A DNA stretch of 64,000 nt from the NCBI GenBank assembly GCA_038746605.1, contig JBCDKM010000006.1, positions 62,001 to 126,000 of the forward strand, written 5' to 3'. The notes below the pieces were generated by a model. The model worked only from the letters and a program-made list of their open reading frames with translations. It was not told the origin of the DNA and did not search any database. The translations under genes and the position numbers were made by a program. This document shows, piece by piece, positions 28,672-37,269 of the stretch (its first letter is position 1; each line of letters starts with the position of its first letter). The stretch is from Rubricoccus sp038746605 (GTDB taxonomy: Bacteria; Bacteroidota; Rhodothermia; Rhodothermales; Rubricoccaceae).

Positions 28672-29823
28672 ATGCGATTCCTCCCTGTCCTCGCTATCGC
28701 CTTCGTCTTCGCGCTCGCGGCCTGCAACAACGCCGAGACCGCTTCTGAGCTAGAGGCCGTCCTCGGCCAGCCCCTCTCCTCTCCCACCGCACCCGCCAAC
28801 CTCGACCTCGACCCCGCCGAGGCCGACACTCTCACCGTCGCGGCCGGGTGCTTCTGGTGCGCCGAGACCGCCTTCGAGGGCGTCCCGGGTGTCGCGAAGG
28901 TGACGAGCGGCTTCGCAGGAGGAACCGTCGCCAACCCGACCTACAATCAGGTCGTGAGTGGCGGGACGGGCCACTACGAGGTCGTGGAGATCGTCTACGA
29001 CCCCGAGCAGGTCTCGCTTGAGACGCTCCTCGACGTGTTCTGGCGCAACGTGGACCCGCTCGATGGCGGTGGTCAGTTCTGCGACCGCGGCGACTCCTAC
29101 CGCTCGGCGCTCTTCGTCACACCGGCACAACGCCCGGCCGCGGAGGCGTCCAAGCGCGAGGTCGGCCAGCAGCTCGACGCGCTCATCCAGACGGAAGTCC
29201 TCCCTGCCGCGACGTTCTATCCCGCCGAGGAGTACCACCAGGACTTCTGGCTCAAGGACCCGGCCCGGTACTACTCCTACCGCGAGGGCTGCCGCCGCGA
29301 CGCCCGCCTCGCGGAGCTATGGGGCGAGAAGACCGCACTCAACGCGGAAGACATCGAGGTGGTAGAAAAGTGGACCGCCCGCTTCGACCGGCCGAGTGAC
29401 GCCGAGCTTCGCGAGCGCCTGACCGGCACGCAATACCGCATCACGCAGGAGGACGGCACCGAGGCGCCCTTCGTCAACGAGTACGACGGCAACAAGGAGG
29501 CTGGGATCTACGTGGACATCGTCTCTGGCGAGCCGCTCTTCTCGTCACTCGACAAGTACGACAGCGGGACCGGCTGGCCCAGCTTCACGCAGCCGCTGGA
29601 GCCCGCCCTCATCGTCACGAAGCCAGACCCTGGCGTCTTCGGCGACCGCACCGAGGTCCGCAGCCGCATCGCGGACTCCCACCTCGGACATGTCTTCGAT
29701 GACGGACCCGCGCCGACCGGTCTGCGCTACTGCATGAACTCCGCTGCTATGCGGTTCATCCCGGCCGACCAGCTGGAGGCGGAGGGCTATGGGGAGTATG
29801 CGGCGCTCTTCGCACAGAGCTGA
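28672..29823 (+). CDS. msrAB: Lipoprotein MsrA-MsrB fusion, peptide methionine sulfoxide reductase
   Basis: The 383-residue protein starts with a lipoprotein signal (MRFLPVLAIAFVFALAAC), placing it in the envelope. The MsrA domain (about 55-215) has the catalytic GCFWCAE. The MsrB domain (about 245-380) has GWPSF, HLGHVF and the catalytic RYCMNSAA. The zinc-binding CxxC of classical MsrB is missing (VRSRIADSHLGHVF), so this is the zinc-free form. It repairs oxidised methionine of both stereochemistries in exported proteins. The ATG at 28672 is set by the signal peptide. Confidence 0.95.
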   Translation: MRFLPVLAIAFVFALAACNNAETASELEAVLGQPLSSPTAPANLDLDPAEADTLTVAAGCFWCAETAFEGVPGVAKVTSGFAGGTVANPTYNQVVSGGTGHYEVVEIVYDPEQVSLETLLDVFWRNVDPLDGGGQFCDRGDSYRSALFVTPAQRPAAEASKREVGQQLDALIQTEVLPAATFYPAEEYHQDFWLKDPARYYSYREGCRRDARLAELWGEKTALNAEDIEVVEKWTARFDRPSDAELRERLTGTQYRITQEDGTEAPFVNEYDGNKEAGIYVDIVSGEPLFSSLDKYDSGTGWPSFTQPLEPALIVTKPDPGVFGDRTEVRSRIADSHLGHVFDDGPAPTGLRYCMNSAAMRFIPADQLEAEGYGEYAALFAQS

Positions 29824-29847
29824 GGAACCCGTAGCCTTGATCTTCCC

Positions 29848-29880
29848 CGCCTCGGTGTGCCCATGGAGGCACCGAGGCGG
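29848..29880. repeat. Palindromic element, long form, left edge of R-M island
   Basis: The arms ccgcctcggtg and caccgaggcgg surround tgcccatggagg. Seventeen of its bases recur inverted at 32553-32569. Confidence 0.85.
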
Positions 29881-30086
29881 AGGACTACGAATGGCGCTAG
29901 CGGCTACGGACGATCAGTGATCGGACACGAAGTTGGTTAGCAGCTACATGCCCTGCACGCTTCAAGTTTTTGGAGGCCAAGGTAGACGCCAGAATCGTTC
30001 TCCTTGCTGTCGTAGAGGCGCTTCTGTAGTTTCAGGTTGGTACGGCCTGATACAGGTTTTGACCTCCTTCCTCTCTGACGCCCTCA

Positions 30087-31289
30087 ATGGACAAAACCTA
30101 CTCTCAGCGACAAGCAGCTAAGGCCATAGGTGTCTCGTACGGGACGATTGGCCGGTGGATCAGAGAAGGGAAGATGAAAGAGGTCCACCGGAAGCCTAGC
30201 AGCGGCTACCGGGTGTTTACAGAGGATGATCTAGAGACCTTCCGCGGGTTCAAAGAAGGGGGGCTCGCAGCCGACCCGAAGGTTTCGTATCTGACCAGCC
30301 AGCGTTCTTCGTACAAGGTCGCCTCTTTCTTTACTGGGATCGGGGGGTTTGACATCGGCTTTGAGAAAGAGCGCTTTGAGGTCAGCTTTCAATGCGAAGT
30401 TGAACCGTTCTGTAATGCCGTTCTGGAAGCGCACTGGCCTAACGTTCCCCGTTGGGCTGACATCACCACACTAGAACATGCAAAGATCCCTCTTTCCGAC
30501 GTATGGGTCGGAGGCTTCCCTTGTCAAGACCTCTCTCTTGCAAGAATGGGTAAGAGAGACGGACTTCGAGGAAGCAAATCTCGCCTCTTTCATGAGTTTG
30601 CTAGACTGGTTGGAGAAAGCAAGCCCCGAGTTCTTGTTATCGAAAACGTTGCAGGTCTCCTCAGTTCGCACAAAGGACGAGATTTTGGAGTACTCCTCGA
30701 AACGCTGGCCAAACTCGGGTATGCTGTTGGATGGCGTACTCTTAACAGCAAAAACTTCGGAGTCCCCCAATCGCGCCAGCGCGTCTACATTGTCGGATGT
30801 TATCGAGACGGGGGAGGTCCAGCGTCAATACTTTTTGAGTCCGAACGCGGCGAAAGGCATTCTAAGACGAGTAGACAGAATGGGAAGAAACCTACGTCCC
30901 CATTTAAGAAAGTCGTTGGAGATACTAGCGGAGAAGGTCCAGTGATCCAATCTATTGCCTATTGTCTCTACGCTACCTCGGCGAGGCATACCGGGACAGA
31001 TTGGAGCCGTAACTACGTCTGTTATCCCAACAGAGGCGATGTGCGCCGACTTACACCCTACGAATGCGAAGGGGTGATGGCCTTTCCTCCAAGTTGGACA
31101 CTGCCTGAGAACAGCACGCTAGACGCCGATGCGCTTGACTCAGCTAGATACCACGCTCTTGGCAATGCGGTGACGCCGCCAGTCGCAGAGTGGCTTGCAC
31201 ACCGTATCCGACTCTACTTGGATCGCGTCAGTAGCACAGCAGGCGATGGTCAACAGACTGGTGAACCTGAACCGGTGGTCAGCCGCTGA
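30087..31289 (+). CDS. C5-cytosine DNA methyltransferase with N-terminal HTH
   Basis: The 400-residue protein has all main C5-methylase motifs: I FFTGIGGFDIGFE, IV GGFPCQDLS with the catalytic Cys, VI VIENV, VIII QSRQRVYIVG and X ALGNAVTPPVAEWLAHRI. Residues 1-55 (SQRQAAKAIGVSYGTIGRWIREGKM...GYRVFTEDDL) form a MerR/excisionase-type helix-turn-helix, so it may control its own expression. The target site cannot be read. It converges with an HNH nuclease gene, their stops overlapping by 11 bases, which fits a type II restriction-modification pair. GC content is below the surrounding core, a sign of transfer. Confidence 0.92.
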   Translation: MDKTYSQRQAAKAIGVSYGTIGRWIREGKMKEVHRKPSSGYRVFTEDDLETFRGFKEGGLAADPKVSYLTSQRSSYKVASFFTGIGGFDIGFEKERFEVSFQCEVEPFCNAVLEAHWPNVPRWADITTLEHAKIPLSDVWVGGFPCQDLSLARMGKRDGLRGSKSRLFHEFARLVGESKPRVLVIENVAGLLSSHKGRDFGVLLETLAKLGYAVGWRTLNSKNFGVPQSRQRVYIVGCYRDGGGPASILFESERGERHSKTSRQNGKKPTSPFKKVVGDTSGEGPVIQSIAYCLYATSARHTGTDWSRNYVCYPNRGDVRRLTPYECEGVMAFPPSWTLPENSTLDADALDSARYHALGNAVTPPVAEWLAHRIRLYLDRVSSTAGDGQQTGEPEPVVSR

Positions 31290-32454
31290 AGCTCTGATTG
31301 AATCGTGCGATGAAGGCAGGGTCAGGCCAAAGAGCCTGATTCGATGGAAGGCGGTGTCGAGGTATAGGGCCGACGAGCGGATTAAAAGGGGACAAGTCTA
31401 TCTGGCCGTCACGGCCAGCTTCCAAAACAGGGTTAGGAATCGAGAGCAGATAGTCATTTGAGGAGGCGTCGAAGCTGAGACGCAACACGCCCTCGTCGAA
31501 TGCCCAATGGCACAGCTTGTTGAGGCAGATGCCATTGGTCACGTCGTTGATCCGATGGTGCGCCCACGGAAGGATGTGGGACGCGTCTACTCCAGGAGTC
31601 TGTATGATCGAGGTTGGAGGAAGGCAGTAGCCCGTGAAGAGGCAGGTGAAGCCGTAGGTACGTTGAACCTCCCGCCTGAAACGTTCCGCGTCTGCACCTC
31701 GCATCTGGACCTTGCGCCATTTGCGAACGGTATCCAGCGTGGCTTCCCGGGCGTTTCTTGGATCGTCTTCTTCAATCCCGGCATCAACAAACTCACGGTG
31801 GACCCCGGCTCCGGCTGCAGCCTCGCTAGCCGCTCCGAAGCGTCGCAGGAGTTGCTTCAATGGGTCCTCGTCACTTGTGATACGGCGTCTGATGCTTCGG
31901 GCCAGACGAACGAGTTCGGGGGCATCGCCACTCTCAAAGGCCGCACTGTGAGCCGAAACAAGCCGCTTTTCTTCGGAATCGTTGCTCCGTCTTACGGCGT
32001 TCCAGAGCTCGAAAATCAGCTCCAGACGTTCAACAACATCTACGCGAGCGTACTCACCGCCAAAGTTAGACACGACGAGATCAGTAGGCCGCACGACAGC
32101 CCGGTCACCGTCAAGAGCAGTAACGTCGATCAGGATGGATGTAATCGAATACCCGTTATCGATCAATTGAAGACGACCGTGATTCGTGTCCCCTAGCTCG
32201 CGCTTAGGCTTGGCTAATAGGAGGAGGCCCGCTAGGACGAGGTAGATGTGGCTGTAGCTACCTGGCCTGTCGCCGAGACGGATGCGAGGTTTGCCCTGAA
32301 CATCTCGCGCGTAGTTGTTCGTTGGAATCAAGAGTCCTGGCACGGGTCCAAGGACTAGTTCGCGGTCGAAGAGGTCAGAACGAGTCAAGCCACCTTGGGA
32401 GCCCGCTAACTCATACTCACCACGACCACCGCTTGTCCGAAGTACGATTCTCAT
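31279..32454 (-). CDS. HNH endonuclease, probable restriction enzyme
   Basis: The 391-residue protein has a C-terminal HNH domain of the restriction type: FTCLFTGYCLPPTSIIQTPGV, then DASHILPWA, then NDVTNGICLNKLCHWAFDEGVL. The N-terminal 220 residues have no recognised motif and presumably recognise DNA. Convergence with the methylase and their shared island support a restriction role. The ATG at 32454 gives MRIVLRTSGGRGEY. An orphan HNH nuclease is the alternative. Confidence 0.82.
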   Translation of the reverse strand: MRIVLRTSGGRGEYELAGSQGGLTRSDLFDRELVLGPVPGLLIPTNNYARDVQGKPRIRLGDRPGSYSHIYLVLAGLLLLAKPKRELGDTNHGRLQLIDNGYSITSILIDVTALDGDRAVVRPTDLVVSNFGGEYARVDVVERLELIFELWNAVRRSNDSEEKRLVSAHSAAFESGDAPELVRLARSIRRRITSDEDPLKQLLRRFGAASEAAAGAGVHREFVDAGIEEDDPRNAREATLDTVRKWRKVQMRGADAERFRREVQRTYGFTCLFTGYCLPPTSIIQTPGVDASHILPWAHHRINDVTNGICLNKLCHWAFDEGVLRLSFDASSNDYLLSIPNPVLEAGRDGQIDLSPFNPLVGPIPRHRLPSNQALWPDPAFIARFNQSFSG

Positions 32455-32544
32455 TTGACAAAGTGATCTGTCTGCGTAGCGAACAGCTAAACTTCCCCCA
32501 AGGGATGTGGCAGGAGTGGCTGTAACGCATCACTTCGCCCGACT

Positions 32545-32573
32545 CGCCAGCCCCATGGGCACACCGAGGCGGG
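32545..32573. repeat. Palindromic element, long form, right edge of R-M island
   Basis: The left arm is degenerate (cgccagc) and the right arm intact (acaccgaggcggg). Outer flanks gactcg and cgagtc are perfect inverted repeats. Confidence 0.75.
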
Positions 32574-32601
32574 ACGAGTCATGTCCCGTGCCTCATTCCC
32601 T

Positions 32602-33417
32602 TCAGAGCCGCTCCTTCCGCTCTAAGTACAGCGCCCGCGCCAGCATCATCGACGCCTGTGCCGTCTGATCCGTGAACCAGTAGTTCACGCCTGCACCGAC
32701 CGCCGCCCCCGCGATCGGGATCATCTGGCCGAGCTTGGCCGCGCCGAGGTTCTTCGCGATCTCGCGCGGCACGTGCCCGATCTGCTCGCGGAGCGTGCCC
32801 TGCGCCTTCCGGCCCCGGTAGCCGCCGCCGTGCGCGAACGCCGCCGCCGCGACGGACAACTCGCGGAGCGCGTCGCTCTTGGCCTCGCGCGAGCCGCTCG
32901 CCGCCACATTGAAGATGCCGACGACCAGGGGCGTGTATTCCGGCCCGCGCAGCGGAAAGCCATAGCTGGCCGCGACCTGCTGGATGAGCCGGAAGTTGAC
33001 CGTGAACAGCACCGGAATGTCCGCCGCTAACAGGAGCGCGCCGCCCAGCCCCGCACCGCCGCCGGAGAGCGCGGAAAGGATCGTGTTCTGCGACGTGAAC
33101 CGCTTCGCGAGATCATCCAGTTCGTCCAGCGGATGATCGCGGAGGTCGCCGACGGTCTCTACCTCGATGCCGAGTTCCGCAGCATCATTGAGCACGCCGT
33201 CCTCCTCGAAGGTCCACGTGGACGCGTCGTTGAGAGAAGAGAGTGCCTGCGTGAGCGCGTCCGTGAGGCCATCCACGACGGAATCAGGGACGAACTTGTC
33301 GAAGGCCCAATCCACGGGCCTCATCGCGAAGCCGAGGGCCTGGCCGAAGAGGCTCTCGCCCCGCTCCCAGCGCTCGATCTCGCGCTGGGCCTTTCGTTCG
33401 TAGTCGGTGAGTCGCAT
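32602..33417 (-). CDS. EcsC-family protein
   Basis: The 271-residue protein has the EcsC layout: an N-terminal YERKAQREIERWERG helix, a hydrophobic glycine-rich centre (LSGGGAGLGGALLLAADIPVLFTVNFRLIQQVAASYGF), and a late IPIAGAAVGAGVNYWFTDQ segment. EcsC is named for the Bacillus Ecs transporter region, but its activity is unknown. It may associate with the membrane through the glycine-rich segments. The start at 33417 (MRLTDYERK) is better than the longer frame. It is followed by a palindromic element. Confidence 0.8.
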   Translation of the reverse strand: MRLTDYERKAQREIERWERGESLFGQALGFAMRPVDWAFDKFVPDSVVDGLTDALTQALSSLNDASTWTFEEDGVLNDAAELGIEVETVGDLRDHPLDELDDLAKRFTSQNTILSALSGGGAGLGGALLLAADIPVLFTVNFRLIQQVAASYGFPLRGPEYTPLVVGIFNVAASGSREAKSDALRELSVAAAAFAHGGGYRGRKAQGTLREQIGHVPREIAKNLGAAKLGQMIPIAGAAVGAGVNYWFTDQTAQASMMLARALYLERKERL

Positions 33418-33543
33418 GCGGGGCGGGAGGCCGCGAAGTGGTGAGGCCACAGACTACCGACGCGGCGCGTGCCGTGTTGCGGCGTTCGTGTTCGAGGACT
33501 TCGGGAACGGAGGCCGGGAAGCCCCGACCCGTTCTGGGTGTGC

Positions 33544-33563
33544 CCGCCTCGGTACCGAGGCGG
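33544..33563. repeat. Palindromic element, perfect consensus
   Basis: The sequence CCGCCTCGGTACCGAGGCGG is a perfect 20-bp palindrome. It lies between the ecsC-like gene and the response regulator. Confidence 0.95.
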
Positions 33564-33604
33564 AGAGAGCCAGCAGAGACGCACAGGGACGCCACCCCTG
33601 GCCG

Positions 33605-35182
33605 TCACCCCTCGATCTCGTACTTCTTCAGCAGCCGGTACATCGTCGCGCGGCCAATGCCGAGTTCCTGGGCAGCCCGCTCGGCGCTGCCGTCGCAGAC
33701 GTGGTAGGCATGCTCCACGGCCTTACGCTTGAGGTCCTCCAACGGCACGATGGGCCGGTCCTCGTCCTCGGCCACGAGCGCAGAGGCCGTCTCACCGACC
33801 GGCGTGCTCGCAGGAAGACCGAGTTCGGCGGGTGTCGGGATGCTCGCGACCGGGTCCTCCAGCGGACGCACCGAGGCGGGCACACTCGCAGGTGGTGCCG
33901 CGACCACCGGAGGCGCAGGCGGTGCACTCGCGGTGCCATCGCCCCCGGCTTTTTGGGTACCCATCCGCTCGCTCCACGAGGCGATGGTCGGACCGCCGAG
34001 GAGGAGGTCGTCTGGGCGGATCTCGTCGCCGTCGGCGATCATCATCGCGCGCTCCACGACGCTCTTCAGCTCGCGCACGTTGCCCGGCCAGGGGTATGTC
34101 ATGAGCGCGCCCGCGGCGTCCGCGCCGATGCGCTTCTTCTTGAACTGGGGGTAGCGCTCGGCATAGGCCCGCAGGAAGTCATGCGCGAGGACGAGCACGT
34201 CCTGCCCGCGCTCGCGGAGCGGCGGCAGCGCGACGGGGAACTGGAACAGGCGGTAGTAGAGGTCCTCGCGGAAGGTGCCCTCTGCCACCATCTTGAGCAC
34301 GTCCTTGTTCGTCGCCGAGATGACTCTGCACTCGAACGTGATGGTCTCGGACCCGCCGACGCGCGTGATCTCGCGGTTCTGGAGCGCGCGAAGCAGCTTG
34401 GCCTGCAGCCCGAGGTCCAGTTCGCCGACCTCGTCGAGGAACAGCGTGCCGCCGTCGGCCTGCTCGAACTTGCCGATGTGGCGGGCATGCGCGCCCGTGA
34501 AGGAGCCTTTCTCGTGACCGAAGAACTCGCTCTCCATGAGCTCCTTCGGGATGGCCGCCGAGTTGACGACCACGAACGGCCCCGGCCCCTCCTTCGCGCC
34601 GCCCATCGGGGGCGTGTTGAAGTGGATGGCGCGAGCGACGAGTTCCTTGCCCGTCCCGCTCTCCCCCTGGATGGCGACGGTCAGGTTGCCCCGGAGGGTC
34701 TTCTGAATCAGTTGGTAGACGCGCTCCATCGCGGGGCTATCGCCTACGATCTCGTCCATCCCGTACTTCTGGGCGACCTCGCCGCGGAGCCGCTCGACTT
34801 CCCGAGCCAACCGGACCTTCTCCTTGAGGTTCTTGACCACGATGTCTAGCTTGACGAGGTCGTCCTGGCCCTTCGTGATGTAGTCCGTGGCGCCGCCCTT
34901 CATGGCCTCCACGGCCACATCCGCCGTGCCCTGTGCCGAGATCATGACCACGGGCAGGTCCGGCTGGAAGAGTTGGAGCCGCCGCAGCGTTTCCATCCCG
35001 CCGATGCCCGGCATCATGATGTCCAGCAGGACGAGATCCGGCGGGGTCGTATCCAGGGCATCGAGCGCGTCCTCGCCCGATGCGAAGGTGTGGACCTCAT
35101 GCTCGGTGTCCTTGTCGAGCCGGTAGGAGAGCAGGCGGGCGTAGTGGCGGTCGTCGTCGACGACGTAGAGCCGGAGGGTCAT
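33605..35182 (-). CDS. Sigma-54-dependent response regulator (NtrC family)
   Basis: The 525-residue protein has three domains. The receiver domain (1-120) has the phospho-acceptor Asp in VLLDIMMPG. The AAA+ domain (about 140-375) has Walker A GESGTGKE, the sigma-54 contact loop as GSFTGA rather than GAFTGA, Walker B GTLFLDEVGE, and an arginine finger region. After a Pro/Ala-rich linker of about 80 residues comes a Fis-type HTH (AAQELGIGRATMYRLLKKYEIEG). It would activate sigma-54 promoters on phosphorylation. No histidine kinase gene is adjacent. Confidence 0.93.
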   Translation of the reverse strand: MTLRLYVVDDDRHYARLLSYRLDKDTEHEVHTFASGEDALDALDTTPPDLVLLDIMMPGIGGMETLRRLQLFQPDLPVVMISAQGTADVAVEAMKGGATDYITKGQDDLVKLDIVVKNLKEKVRLAREVERLRGEVAQKYGMDEIVGDSPAMERVYQLIQKTLRGNLTVAIQGESGTGKELVARAIHFNTPPMGGAKEGPGPFVVVNSAAIPKELMESEFFGHEKGSFTGAHARHIGKFEQADGGTLFLDEVGELDLGLQAKLLRALQNREITRVGGSETITFECRVISATNKDVLKMVAEGTFREDLYYRLFQFPVALPPLRERGQDVLVLAHDFLRAYAERYPQFKKKRIGADAAGALMTYPWPGNVRELKSVVERAMMIADGDEIRPDDLLLGGPTIASWSERMGTQKAGGDGTASAPPAPPVVAAPPASVPASVRPLEDPVASIPTPAELGLPASTPVGETASALVAEDEDRPIVPLEDLKRKAVEHAYHVCDGSAERAAQELGIGRATMYRLLKKYEIEG

Positions 35183-35376
35183 TGCGGGGGCTGTGCAAGG
35201 TGGGAGCGCTCCGGGTATCGGCGCGATGGCCGTCGTCTGAAACCGCTTTCCAGGTCTCCGCTATGCTGCCGCTCATCGTCACCGTCTGCGCGGCGTGCGC
35301 GGCGGGTGTTTCTCAGGTTGAGACGGTGGGGAGAAATGGAACGCGGAAGCTAGGAGGCGGATGGCTCCAGGTGTGC

Positions 35377-35396
35377 CCGCCTCGGTGCCAAGGTGG
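35377..35396. repeat. Palindromic element, short form, degenerate
   Basis: The sequence is ccgcctcggtgccaaggtgg. It marks the start of the AT-rich segment. Confidence 0.7.
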
Positions 35397-35462
35397 CGAC
35401 ACAGCAAGCCAGTACAACAAATCTGAGCTTAATCAATAATTTAGCCATGCATCTATCTTATC

Positions 35463-36362
35463 CTAAAATACACCCAATACCGCCAAGCCATGACGGTTAG
35501 CCAGCACCAAAATATCTGTATCTGAAACATCTTTCTTTAGCAGCCCGCGTATTGCATACTCTCCAGAATTACCAGCTACGCGGCTCCACTCCCTAAACAG
35601 ACCTGATGCAAACTTGCCAATACTACCTCTGATTTTCATATCCTCTCCAGGATAACTAATTACTATATCTACCATTCTTCCCTCCCCACCATCAGATATA
35701 CTCTCACCACTAAATACATTCATCTGACTTCGAGACATGAACATATTTTGCATCAACACTACCCTGTCCTCTAGCCGCTGAACCTCAGCCAGTACAAGCT
35801 GGATACCAGCATCGCCTTCCTTTCTCACCACCTGCCTCAAAACCAGCTCTCGCTGAGTCCTATACACAGGGTTATCTGGCTCTTCGCCACCAACTGCTGC
35901 TACGATCTGCTTCGCGAGCGCTGACCTGAGATCAAGAATCCCCTTAGCGTCATTGATATAGCTGATGCCTCGCTCATGGGAGATATCGAACGGCAAGCGG
36001 GTACCCTGCTCAAACAGGATGATGACAGGCTTTCTCGCCGCGTGACGCACACCCAGTTCGTACATCACGTTCGGGTTCAGCCCTGTCAGATCTGCGATAA
36101 CGAGATCATCATCGAGGAGATGCTCGATGATCTGAACGCTGATGGAGCCTGTGCGGTCGATCCGGTGCGCAACGGCCACATCAAAGTCGGCGTCCCTCAG
36201 CACTGGCTGGATGACCGCGTCGATAATGCCATCGGTTTGGCGGCGCTCTGGGCTGTTATCCCCCTTGATTTGTGCGATAACGAAGCACTTACGGCGGGGC
36301 TTTGATTTCGGAACCCCCAGGTCCGCTTTCGCCTCTCCGTTGCTTTGCTTCTTGCCCGCCAT
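35463..36362 (-). CDS. Deoxyribosyltransferase/TIR-like nucleotide-binding domain protein
   Basis: The 299-residue protein has an N-terminal Rossmann-type domain. Its features are CFVIAQIKGDNSPERRQTDG, then SVQIIEHLLDDDLVIADLTG, then NPNVMYELGVRHAARKPVIIL. This is the pattern shared by nucleoside 2-deoxyribosyltransferase-like and TIR-like proteins, with Glu in MYELG as the candidate catalytic residue. The C-terminal 130 residues have no recognised motif. Several bacterial defence systems use such domains to deplete nucleotides or NAD, but no partner gene is obvious. The gene is markedly AT-richer than its neighbours and lies just outside the prophage, so it was probably acquired. Anti-phage function is an inference. 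Confidence 0.65.
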   Translation of the reverse strand: MAGKKQSNGEAKADLGVPKSKPRRKCFVIAQIKGDNSPERRQTDGIIDAVIQPVLRDADFDVAVAHRIDRTGSISVQIIEHLLDDDLVIADLTGLNPNVMYELGVRHAARKPVIILFEQGTRLPFDISHERGISYINDAKGILDLRSALAKQIVAAVGGEEPDNPVYRTQRELVLRQVVRKEGDAGIQLVLAEVQRLEDRVVLMQNMFMSRSQMNVFSGESISDGGEGRMVDIVISYPGEDMKIRGSIGKFASGLFREWSRVAGNSGEYAIRGLLKKDVSDTDILVLANRHGLAVLGVF

Positions 36363-36450
36363 ATCTCTCGTGGTCCACTGATGGAAGGAATAAGACTACG
36401 ACTCCCCAAGCCTCTTCTAGGATTCATGCGCAGTGCCTGCCCCAACCGAT

Positions 36451-36534
36451 GTCATCGCGAGGAGCGGAGCAGTGCAGCGATCTGGCTACGCCGCGCCAGG
36501 GATCATGAGATCGCCGCGCCTCGCTCGTGATGAC
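36451..36534. repeat. Inverted-repeat interspersed element (GTCATCGCGAGG type)
   Basis: The ends gtcatcgcgaggagcg and cctcgctcgtgatgac are inverted, with an inner cagcgatct / gagatcgcc pair. It has the same general architecture as the element at 28319. Confidence 0.75.
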
Positions 36535-36589
36535 AGGCCGTTGGGAAGACGCCGTAGGGAATGGAACGCCCGCTTCGAGTGTAACCCGT

Positions 36590-36603
36590 CACGTGGTTTG
36601 TCC
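36590..36603 (+). promoter_or_regulatory. Candidate transposase end-binding site L1
   Basis: CACGTGGTTTGTCC, the first of three direct repeats at the prophage left end. Confidence 0.6.
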
Positions 36604-36783
36604 AGGGAGACACAAACCCGGGATGAGACGGGACGAGATGGGATGATCCGGGATGGGAACTTCCACGATGAGGCACAGAACGGCCTCTGCGGTCCCTCAG
36701 AGATGATTCTGAGTTCGAACGGACACCAGGCTCGCTGATGATGCGATGGCCGATTCCAGCGAGACCAGGCCAGATGGGAATGA

Positions 36784-36797
36784 CACGTGGTTTGGCA
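36784..36797 (+). promoter_or_regulatory. Candidate transposase end-binding site L2
   Basis: CACGTGGTTTGGCA, 11 of 14 bases shared continuously with L1 and L3. Preceded by GA as in L3. Confidence 0.6.
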
Positions 36798-36825
36798 CAG
36801 TTCAAGAGTTGAGAACCGACGCGGA

Positions 36826-36839
36826 CACGTGGTTTGTCC
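36826..36839 (+). promoter_or_regulatory. Candidate transposase end-binding site L3
   Basis: CACGTGGTTTGTCC, identical to L1. It lies 8 bases beyond the stop of the first leftward prophage gene. Confidence 0.6.
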
Positions 36840-36847
36840 CTCTAGCC

Positions 36848-37267
36848 TTAGTTGTTCTGCCGCAGCTGAGCCAGGATTCCCCCGAGGAGTTGGAGGACGG
36901 CGGCAAGAGCAAGGAGTAGAACCGTGGAGACCACGACGGTGATACCGAGCTGCAGGGCGACCTCCGGTTGATCGAAGGAGGCTATGGCGCCGACAAGGCC
37001 GAAGACCAGCACCAGCCAGCCAGTCACCTGGAGCACGACAGCGATGGTTTGTCCAGGGATAGAGGGCGCTGCTTCTCCGATGGCGGCATATGGCTGAGAC
37101 GCGCGGAATACCTCCTCGTCTGAGAACCACTCGTCCGGCAGCTCACGCGGGGCGTCTCCTGTCCACGTGCGGATCGCTCCTGCTCTGCGACCGTATGCCT
37201 CGGGAGAGATGACTCCGTCGAACTCGCGGAGCTTGGCGAGTGCTTCAGGGCGCGTGTAGACGGGCAT
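36848..37267 (-). CDS. Small membrane protein in the repressor operon
   Basis: The 139-residue protein has a soluble N-terminal half (MPVYTRPEALAKLREFDGVISPEAYGRRAG) and two C-terminal membrane helices (IAVVLQVTGWLVLVFGLVGAI and GITVVVSTVLLLALAAVLQLLGGIL). It starts two bases after the repressor stop, so it is expressed from the lysogen. A superinfection-exclusion or host-fitness role is plausible for a lysogenically expressed membrane protein, but nothing in the sequence proves it. A fourth partial transposase-site-like sequence (tggtttgtccaggga, about 37045-37059) lies within it. Confidence 0.7.
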   Translation of the reverse strand: MPVYTRPEALAKLREFDGVISPEAYGRRAGAIRTWTGDAPRELPDEWFSDEEVFRASQPYAAIGEAAPSIPGQTIAVVLQVTGWLVLVFGLVGAIASFDQPEVALQLGITVVVSTVLLLALAAVLQLLGGILAQLRQNN

Positions 37268-37269
37268 AA

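Larger units (their letters stand above)
36363..36847. other. 485-base spacer with prophage left end
   Basis: There is no gene. It contains an 84-base inverted-repeat element (36451-36534), the probable host/prophage junction near 36579/36580, three transposase-site-like repeats and a short run of 10-bp imperfect repeats (36619-36658). Confidence 0.65.

Noticed and set aside
29933..30121. Short frame before the C5 methylase
   Set aside because: It has no recognisable domain, overlaps the methylase start and lies in the probable promoter region.
33865..33890. Half palindrome in the response regulator linker
   Set aside because: Only one arm (accgaggcggg) is present, and the codons fit the ordinary Pro/Ala/Ser linker.
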